Positions 46,163 to 64,000 of a stretch of 64,000 nt of DNA are shown here, piece by piece. The DNA comes from Lineus longissimus. Its lineage: Eukaryota; Nemertea; Pilidiophora; Heteronemertea; Lineidae. The translations under genes and the position numbers were made by a program. The first letter of the stretch is position 1. The number at the start of each line of letters is the position of its first letter. The stretch covers positions 9,121,501 through 9,185,500 of the forward strand of contig NC_088310.1 in assembly GCF_910592395.1 (NCBI RefSeq), in the 5' to 3' direction. Under the pieces are notes generated by a model. That model did not search any database, was not told the DNA's origin, and saw only the letters and a list, made by a program, of their open reading frames with translations.

Positions 46163-47380
46163 CTACATATGAAAGCTACCAGGAGCTCGTGGTTCCTGAG
46201 CGTCATCGAAGTTGACTATCAGGGGGCTTCTCTCTGACACCGGATCACGGAGTGTCTCCCATGCGTCTGCCCTTTCCTCATCGCTTACGTGTCTCCCCTT
46301 CGATAAATGATTCTTGATTCCATACACCAACGCACATACAAGAACAACCGACGCACCTATAACGCTCAGAATATTGGGAATATCCCTGAAGACAATAATT
46401 TGAAGAATATAAGAGATGGGAATTTCCAGAGTGTGAGCAATGGCCACTAATGTCGCTGTATCCTTTTGAAGGGCGAGGAATAACAAAGATCTCCCGGCGA
46501 TGGTACAAATTGTGGTTCCAAACTGAACTAGCCAAGTCTTTAGATCATTCGGAAAAGACCAAAGGCTCAATATGTATGTTGGAATGATGCCAAATAATAT
46601 CATGACCACACTGTATTGACAGGCCAGAGTTATTGAGTAGACATCTTGTAGTTTTCTTGCGAGTATGAGGGCGGAACTCATCGCAACAGCGGAGATGCAA
46701 GCAAAAAGAGCCGCCATTAGTCGAGGGATGTGAATCTGCTGCGAACACAAATGAAGTGATGATGAGGTGAACATTAAATCATCGTTTCTGCCCCCGATAT
46801 TTGTTGTCCCAGTGTAAGCGCCAAAGCAGTCTATGCCCGAGACAAGGTGTTGTATGGTAGTTTTATTTCTTGCGAACGTAAGACAAGTCATATTGACTGC
46901 GGTATGGTTCCTCATATGGAAGAGCTCCAGAAGAAATGCTGGCTGTGCCACGAACAAAATTCCAATTAGCATGACCATAGTGATTAGAATATCCACAAAC
47001 CCACACTTTTCCTTTAGAAAGACACAGGCAAAGACGCCGACAATAACAGGTTTAGAAAACGTTATGGCATTGGCGTCACCCAACTCCATATTCTGAATGG
47101 AAACAATCTGGAAATACGTTGCCGTCGCCGCTAGAAAAGCGGCTGGCCAAATGAGTTTGTTTTGGAATATCAGCACCGGTTTTCGTTTCCACAAAAGCCA
47201 AGGGATCATCAGCAGCACAGCAAGGGTGTCCCTCAGAATGATGGTCTGAAAAGGGCTCGTCCGGTCCTGAAGCTTGAACAAGAGTCCCATGCATGCCCAC
47301 GCAAAGGCCGAGGCGCACCCGAGGAGAAACCCAGCTGATCTTGCCAGGCTTTTCGAAAGCGATTTCAGAAAGGTTGTCAT
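46163..47380 (-). CDS. SLC35G1-like: SLC35G-family (EamA/DMT) membrane transporter
   Basis: A 405-residue, uninterrupted drug/metabolite-transporter-fold protein with about ten helices in two EamA repeats (about 15-147 and 220-355). Diagnostic of SLC35G: GDANAITFSKPV followed by a helix and FLKEK (101-125) in the first repeat, and ISYILQIIVFRDIP (322-335) near the end of the second. Vertebrate SLC35G1 is a STIM1-associated protein also reported to carry citrate; substrate here is unknown. Between the repeats is a long loop (about 150-218) with three N-glycosylation sequons (N158, N163, N172), which the ten-helix topology with cytosolic N-terminus places outside or in the lumen. The C-tail (355-405) is acidic and cytosolic. 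The upstream region at 47690-47720 is very GC-rich and may be part of the promoter. The start ATG agrees with the beginning of the first helix. Confidence 0.92.
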   Translation of the reverse strand: MTTFLKSLSKSLARSAGFLLGCASAFAWACMGLLFKLQDRTSPFQTIILRDTLAVLLMIPWLLWKRKPVLIFQNKLIWPAAFLAATATYFQIVSIQNMELGDANAITFSKPVIVGVFACVFLKEKCGFVDILITMVMLIGILFVAQPAFLLELFHMRNHTAVNMTCLTFARNKTTIQHLVSGIDCFGAYTGTTNIGGRNDDLMFTSSSLHLCSQQIHIPRLMAALFACISAVAMSSALILARKLQDVYSITLACQYSVVMILFGIIPTYILSLWSFPNDLKTWLVQFGTTICTIAGRSLLFLALQKDTATLVAIAHTLEIPISYILQIIVFRDIPNILSVIGASVVLVCALVYGIKNHLSKGRHVSDEERADAWETLRDPVSERSPLIVNFDDAQEPRAPGSFHM

Positions 47381-47692
47381 TGATCCCAGTTCAAATACGT
47401 GTTCTCGAGTGACGTAGATGGTCCGTTCGTGATGGACTCCTTGAGTCGCAGTTAGTGGTCGATCATGAAAGTATCTGACCCATTTGATATCCGAGAATGA
47501 AGCAATATTGTCTCTTTTTTTGCAGTCCGAACACTATATATGACGTACAACTGATAAGAATTATGCTTGAGATTGACTGTGACCCAGGCCAGATAGAAGA
47601 GAAAAGTTAAGCCCGACAGGATTAGGCCATTTCGTAAGCTTAGAGATATCCTCATTGTCAGGTAATACTATAATCCAGACATTTTCTGATTT

Positions 47693-47720
47693 CGCGCGGC
47701 GGCCGGCGGCCGCGTGCACA
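47693..47720 (-). promoter_or_regulatory. GC-rich, CpG-dense patch upstream of SLC35G-like gene
   Basis: GCGCGGCGGCCGGCGGCCGC, about 315 bp before the ATG of the transporter, in otherwise AT-rich DNA. It is palindromic and CpG-rich, so a promoter element is possible, but no core promoter motif is evident. Confidence 0.25.
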
Positions 47721-49223
47721 ATTTCTGGTGTATGCTTGTACATTTTGCATTATACATACAATTCGGGTTATTGATAAGGTAGCACCCCGACAAGCCTGGC
47801 AGCAAATACGAAATCAACACTGACGATTACTGATGGCAACTGTAATAGGCTCAAGGAAGTTGCCTTGTTTGGAAATTGGACACAAAATTCGATGAGAACA
47901 ATCTTTTAGCCCGACATCTCCATGATCACAACCTGACAACTGTTGATCGAAGACCATCGGGAGCAATTGGTCTGCCCTTAGAGTTCTAAGGTCTGATCTT
48001 AGGGGTCTAAAGTCCGGCCTTAGAGTTCCAAGGCCTTGGAGTTCTAATCAGGTCTACAGTACCACGTGGGAACAACAACAACAACAACAACGTGGGGACG
48101 AGTTCTCGCAACACACAAATGCAAACTGGCAGTTCGCAAATATCTGGAGGTGCACCATTCAGGGATCTAATAAAATGGTTGTGATCTAATAAATAATCAA
48201 CATTGAATCGTTTACATGATCGTAATCTATCTAAAGGCGTATATATTGTCGTAGACGCCAGAACCGGATAAGTGTATAAATATGTTGCTGCAATTTACGT
48301 GACCATTTTCTAAATACCTGATGTGTATACCACCTGATATTTTGTTACAGCCGGTGGAGTGCCCATGAGCTGATGAGGAGAGGCGATATTATACAAAAGC
48401 GACATGACAATTGACATTTGCCTTTTAGCAGACAAACTTTATCATTCACGCTATTTTTATGCACTGTGCAAGTTCCTCCCATGTCTGAGAATGCGCCTCC
48501 AAGGGGACTTTCTGCTGGCACGTCGGGGTAATATGAAGGAAATATTATGTTTTTGGCCTTTTTGAAGACGTCGTTCAGAATGACCCCCAAAACTCATTAT
48601 TTTGTGATATATCGGAATAGATCTAATGCGCACCAAGTAGCAACCTCACATTGAAAATGGTAATGTATTCATACGCTCTGAATCTTAATTATTTAAACTT
48701 TTAAATTAATTGTTTCATGAATAAAACCAAGCAAATAAAGAAAAGTTTAGCAATATTGTATAAAACATGCAATACACCCAGAAAACTAATATTTAGTTGG
48801 CACTATGTTTGTATGCACCAACAAAAAGTAGAAATTGTTCGATGAGACCAGCTCTCGTAAAGTCTCGCGTGATCGAGCACTTTTAAACGTGATTAAATAT
48901 GGTGTCCACACCCTTGTCATGTTGCAGGAAGACGACAAAAAACTTCCTCTAACTCATCTTTATTTCAGCACAAATCCCCCATTTAGTCATGCCAGATAAC
49001 GAGGGAACGTTTGACATGCGGAACAAATGTCAAATGCACGGAATGTTGCTGAAAAAGCCCTTTGGCCACCAATCAAACAAGTGGTCGAAGAGGTGGGTGT
49101 GTGCTGTCAGTCACTGTGACTGTGTCCATGGTGTCAGTCATGTCAGTCGACTCGGTGTGTGTGCATGATGTGTAGTGCTCTGCTGTCACTGTCGTCGTCG
49201 TCGTCTATGGCTGGCAGGAGCAC
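47721..49223. other. Intergenic; (AAC)n at about 48070-48090
   Basis: A short AAC run and a set of near-repeats of CTTAGAGTTCTAAGG at 47978-48050 are visible. No exon encoding the missing start of the PH domain of the downstream gene could be found here. Confidence 0.5.
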
Positions 49224-50275
49224 GATATCTATGACGTCTCAAAGAATGGCAATGAAAGTGTTGAAACTTGGTCAGCGCGACTCTGGAATGGTGAAATTTG
49301 AGCGACTTCAAGTTCAGCAGGCAGACAGTGCATTGAAAAATTCCAAAAAATATTATATACCGAGTAACTTCCTCTCAAGTTACTCCTCATGTATCCATTT
49401 TTTTCCAAATCGGATCACAAGTAGTCATTAAAAGCGCACAAAAAACCCAACCACCCAACGAGCACCACTCAGACCACTGATGTGACAAAATGGCGAAAAG
49501 TCATATCCTGTAACACGGCCTGCTGTGACTTCACAATAAACCAAAAATAGATATTGCACGCTCTCTTTCGGTACTTCTCGTAAACTAAAAACAAGCGGGA
49601 CATTTCGAACCCGGTCAATGTCTATCCCGGCCGATCCCTGAGGTCCCAGAACCTAGGTTTGCTCCAAGTACCCAGGTACCGCCTGGCATCATATGGTGGC
49701 AGAAGTTTTGTGGTGTATGCTACACAACTCTGGAACAGACTAGACATGAATGTGCGAAATGCTCCAACTGTGAGCACATTCAAAAAGGTGCTGAAGTCGA
49801 GATTATGGTGACTTTGTTTTCAAAGCGCAGCCGAGCAATCATACGTTATTGGATAATTGCGCTCTATAAGTCTTATTTGAATTGAATTGAATTGAATATT
49901 GTCGCAACAAGTTTCCTGTTTGGCTGTCGGGGGCGTTAGGGTGTTGGGTGTCTATATTTGGTTTATTGGGAAGTCATAGCAGGCTGTGTTCACGTCGGAT
50001 CTTACAGGATGATATAGCTTTTCGCCATTTTGTCACATCAGTGGTGCTCATTGGTTTTTTTTTGCACTTTTAATGACTATTTGTGATCCGATTTGGAGTA
50101 CAATCAATGGATACATGAGGAGTAACTTGAGAGGAAGTAGCTCGGTATAGAATAGTTTTTTGAAATTTTGCATGCACTGTCTGCCTGTTGAAGTCGCTCA
50201 AATTTCACCATTCCAGAGTCCAGCCGACCAAGTTTCAACACTTTATTACCATTCTCTGAGACGTCATAGATATCA
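49224..50275. repeat. 1.05-kb inverted repeat, about 325-bp arms
   Basis: Arms 49224-49550 and 49952-50275 are reverse complements with scattered differences; outer ends GATATCTATGACGTCTC / GAGACGTCATAGATATC. The loop (49551-49951) contains a LINE 3' end. The arms themselves have no recognised coding sequence. Confidence 0.85.
49650..49900 (+). pseudogene. LINE 3' end: last 53 codons of reverse-transcriptase ORF plus tail
   Basis: 49650-49811 reads open to a stop and gives VPRYRLASYGGRSF, then ATQLWNRLD and VRNAPTVSTFKKVLKSRLW. This is the typical C-terminus of non-LTR retrotransposon ORF2 proteins (R-S-F then LWN-LP, then FK-LK-LF). After the stop comes a 3' UTR ending in a TTGAA microsatellite (about 49879-49897), as in many such LINEs. 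It sits in the loop of the inverted repeat. Confidence 0.8.
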
Positions 50276-50290
50276 ACTCACTGTGGCTGT

Positions 50291-50521
50291 CCGGAGTGGA
50301 CACAATGCAATATTTAATTTCAACACTAATTCAGAAATATGTCTAATGTTGGCTAGTCACAAATTCGATTTATAGGTATGGGACGTTAATTGTATTTCGT
50401 GTTGACACAAAATATTTTGTGTCAACACTTATTCCGATTTATGTCAACACTTATTTTGAATTATGTGGGACATAATTCTGAATTGGTGTTGACATTAAAT
50501 AATGCATTGTGTCCACTCCGG
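50291..50521. mobile_element. 231-bp MITE with about 55-bp inverted repeats
   Basis: Begins CCGGAGTGGACACAATGCAA and ends TTGTGTCCACTCCGG; terminal pairing extends through the AATTCAGAA / TTCTGAATT block. The centre has a second hairpin (GTTGACACAAAA / TTTTGTGTCAAC). Confidence 0.8.
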
Positions 50522-50772
50522 CCCGTGATAGTCATCCTGTTGAAACCGAAACTGTAGGCTGCAGTAGGACTACAAAATACAATGCATTAATCTTAAAATG
50601 ACATTAGAAGTGCATACATTAATACATTGTTCGTGTCGGTCTGTTTGTGTTTGGTACCATTTCATGATTTATTTTGCTAGCTTGGCTTCTTTACCGGTAC
50701 GTCTTTAGATTAGTTGGAGCAGTGTCGGGGTGACTCTGAGAAAGTCTTACCACCCGCGACCGCCCTGGCTAG

Positions 50773-62255
<11,483 letters not shown>

Positions 62256-62800
62256 AATCTAAGGTATTTTGCTGCACTTAACTCAGAGTAGGAGCTATAT
62301 ATAATCAGTCAATTGAGTGATCCCTTAATGACTTAGTTCATAAAGGGATTAGACGAGCGAAATATGTACAACTAATGTTAACAGAAAATTCTCTTAAGTA
62401 CCCAATTTTCTTGCAATGCATCATAACCATTAGTCATCTTGGTTTCCAAACTTATCTTTATTTCAGTCAACAATTTCTTTAGTATTTACACATGTTACAG
62501 AAAATAGATTTTGAGACAAAAGGCCTCTGTGCAAGGCCCAGCATCATATCTGTGATTTTCTGGGATAGCAGGCATCTCATGAAAAAACATTAATTTGGCC
62601 TTTGATCATATAGGAGTAAGATTAAACCCAGCTAGGAACATAGCAATGACCCTCCATAATTTGTGTGTAATTTCCTGCTATCCATCTTACCAGGTACAAT
62701 AGCGGTAGGCTACTGTCTTCATAACTTGGACACTGCCCATGTAATGAGAGGCTGTTATAAACTCTAATCTGTACCTTTCTTCAAACATTTTTTTACTCAG

Positions 62801-62859
62801 TGGCAAATAAACCTCCCCCCCTCATGCTTGAACCTCTATTTCCACACAACACCTCTAAA
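62801..62859 (+). CDS. Exon-like segment downstream (alternative PLEKHD1 3' exon or next gene)
   Basis: Acceptor TTTTTTTACTCAG and donor GTAAGT bound 59 bp. In the phase required by the following segment it reads ANKPPPLMLEPLFPHNTSK, and with the single A left over from exon 10 the junction codon would be ATG. It could therefore be a skipped-exon-11 continuation of the PLEKHD1-like gene, or part of a separate transcript. Protein not recognised. Confidence 0.5.
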
Positions 62860-63264
62860 GTAAGTACTTACAAGCTGAATTGTCCATCTGCCACTGCTTG
62901 TATGGTCCCAGGATGCTGTAAATCAGGCATGTGAATTTTGACATTGTAATTATGAGCGGGTCACTATAAAATCTAAATGCAGGGATGAGCTCATGCATCA
63001 ACAACCACTCTGTGAGATCTGTCCTGTCCTGTCATTCTTTTGGCAGTTACTTTGAGCTTTATGCTATATTCTAGCCCCTACGCTATGTTCATACAAATCA
63101 GCCTTTCTACAATGCATGCGAATGCCTAGTGAAAAACTTTCCTGGACATATTCTCTCACTTAATACTTTTTAATGTAAAAAATTTGTCAATCATTCGGAT
63201 GTAAACTGTACGTGCAGTGACGGCTGTGTCAGGCATGATAACAACAACCACCAATTTTTCTCAG

Positions 63265-63384
63265 CTGAGCGTGAAGCCGTTAGGCCTTGAAGACCTTTTA
63301 AGATTAGCCAACGCCACCATCGGGCTCAAACCAGATCGAAGCCAGTGCTACTTACCTACCCCCTTTAGTGCGATTTTACTCCAG
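63265..63384 (+). CDS. Exon-like segment, 40 codons, phase 0
   Basis: Acceptor TTTTTCTCAG, donor GTAATC. Only one frame is open: LSVKPLGLEDLLRLANATIG, then LKPDRSQCYLPTPFSAILLQ. Phase agrees with the segments before and after it. The protein family is not recognised. Confidence 0.55.
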
Positions 63385-63961
63385 GTAATCTAGCCTTGTG
63401 AGAACCAACCCAAGACTTAAGTGGGATCTGATGAACACGCACCTTGTAAAACAGCCTAAAGATATTCTCCATTGAGTTGACAATATTTTCATCGCAGATA
63501 AGACTTGTTTTCTCACTAAAATCGAGTTTAGTCCTTTGAGTTTCATAGCTTGCAGAAGTTGGGTGTTTTCAGGATTTTTCTGCAACGTTAGTTGTACATT
63601 TCTTGGCTCGCTTGTGAATGCTTATGAATTTCTGCTTAGGTTCATATCCCAGCTATGGTGGATGTCGCGTTGAGTCCATAAATCCACCAGTCATATCATG
63701 GAAAAGTAAATCAGTTGACTTTGACGCGTTCGAGTCCAACAGGTAACTTCCACTTCCAGAGTTTGCAAGAATGCACTATCCCGGCACGGCATCAGTGACC
63801 TTGTTCCCAGGGGTGTTTCTGTGATATTTCCATTGCATGAAGCATGTGATTGAACCCCTGGATACAAGGTTGTGCATATAATATCTACTAACTTCTCGAT
63901 ATATGCAGTAGGTTTGATTCCACTAGAACATTGCATGCTTCTGACTTGTTTTCATTTTCAG

Positions 63962-64000
63962 TCTCTTAGAAGTAGTTTCCTGTTGCTTAATACACTGTGG
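63962..64000 (+). CDS. Start of an exon running off the window
   Basis: After a pyrimidine-rich tract and TTTTCAG the same phase gives SLRSSFLLLNTLW to the last base. Continues the two preceding exon-like segments; truncated by the window end. Confidence 0.4.

Noticed and set aside
49159-49431. 90-codon ORF on the plus strand
   Set aside because: It lies across a (GTC)n run and the left arm of an inverted repeat; no splice signals or domain.

Overview
This looks like nuclear DNA of an animal. Genes are sparse (roughly one per 10-15 kb), one of them has many short exons with GT-AG introns in consistent phase, and the spaces between are packed with small inverted-repeat elements, minisatellites and decayed LINE/SINE pieces. 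Two rhodopsin-class peptide receptors with an NFxxY motif in TM7, frequent CATGTACATG-type oligomers and a dispersed element carrying a (GTC)n tract all suggest a marine invertebrate. A spiralian (mollusc, brachiopod, annelid or similar) is my best guess, but the sequence does not prove a phylum.

Layout. 0-6 kb: an intronless (in its coding part) peptide-type GPCR on the minus strand (3160-4164), flanked by two diverged copies of a 1.2-kb segment. 6-42 kb: no confident multi-exon gene. This stretch holds a 4.0-kb foldback element made of ~21-22-bp tandem units (9101-13102), a possible small secreted-peptide exon (14896-15090), several MITE families, a 93-bp minisatellite (30.0-30.9 kb), a higher-order tandem repeat near 39 kb, and LINE debris. 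42-47 kb: a second GPCR with a long Ser/Pro-rich tail (plus strand, 42658-44133) and a drug/metabolite-type transporter of the SLC35G family (minus strand, 46163-47380), convergent with each other. 49-64 kb: a long inverted repeat with a LINE 3' end in its loop, then eleven plus-strand exons of a PLEKHD1 homologue (PH domain followed by coiled coil, 50901-62255), whose first exons are not found here. Its introns hold two near-identical 1.1-kb (GTC)n elements, pogo- and mariner-like MITEs, a tRNA-like SINE and a decayed LINE. Three more exon-like segments (62801-62859, 63265-63384, 63962-window end) follow in compatible phase and run off the window.

The genes do not form an obvious pathway: two receptors for unknown ligands, one membrane transporter and one PH/coiled-coil protein. 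The most interesting signals are (1) an in-frame 69-bp tandem duplication covering the 3' splice site and start of the first visible PH exon, (2) the large foldback element with a 6-bp target duplication, (3) a 70-bp almost pure hairpin bounded by a perfect 9-bp direct repeat, and (4) the choice between a short terminal exon and phase-compatible downstream exons at the end of the PLEKHD1-like gene.
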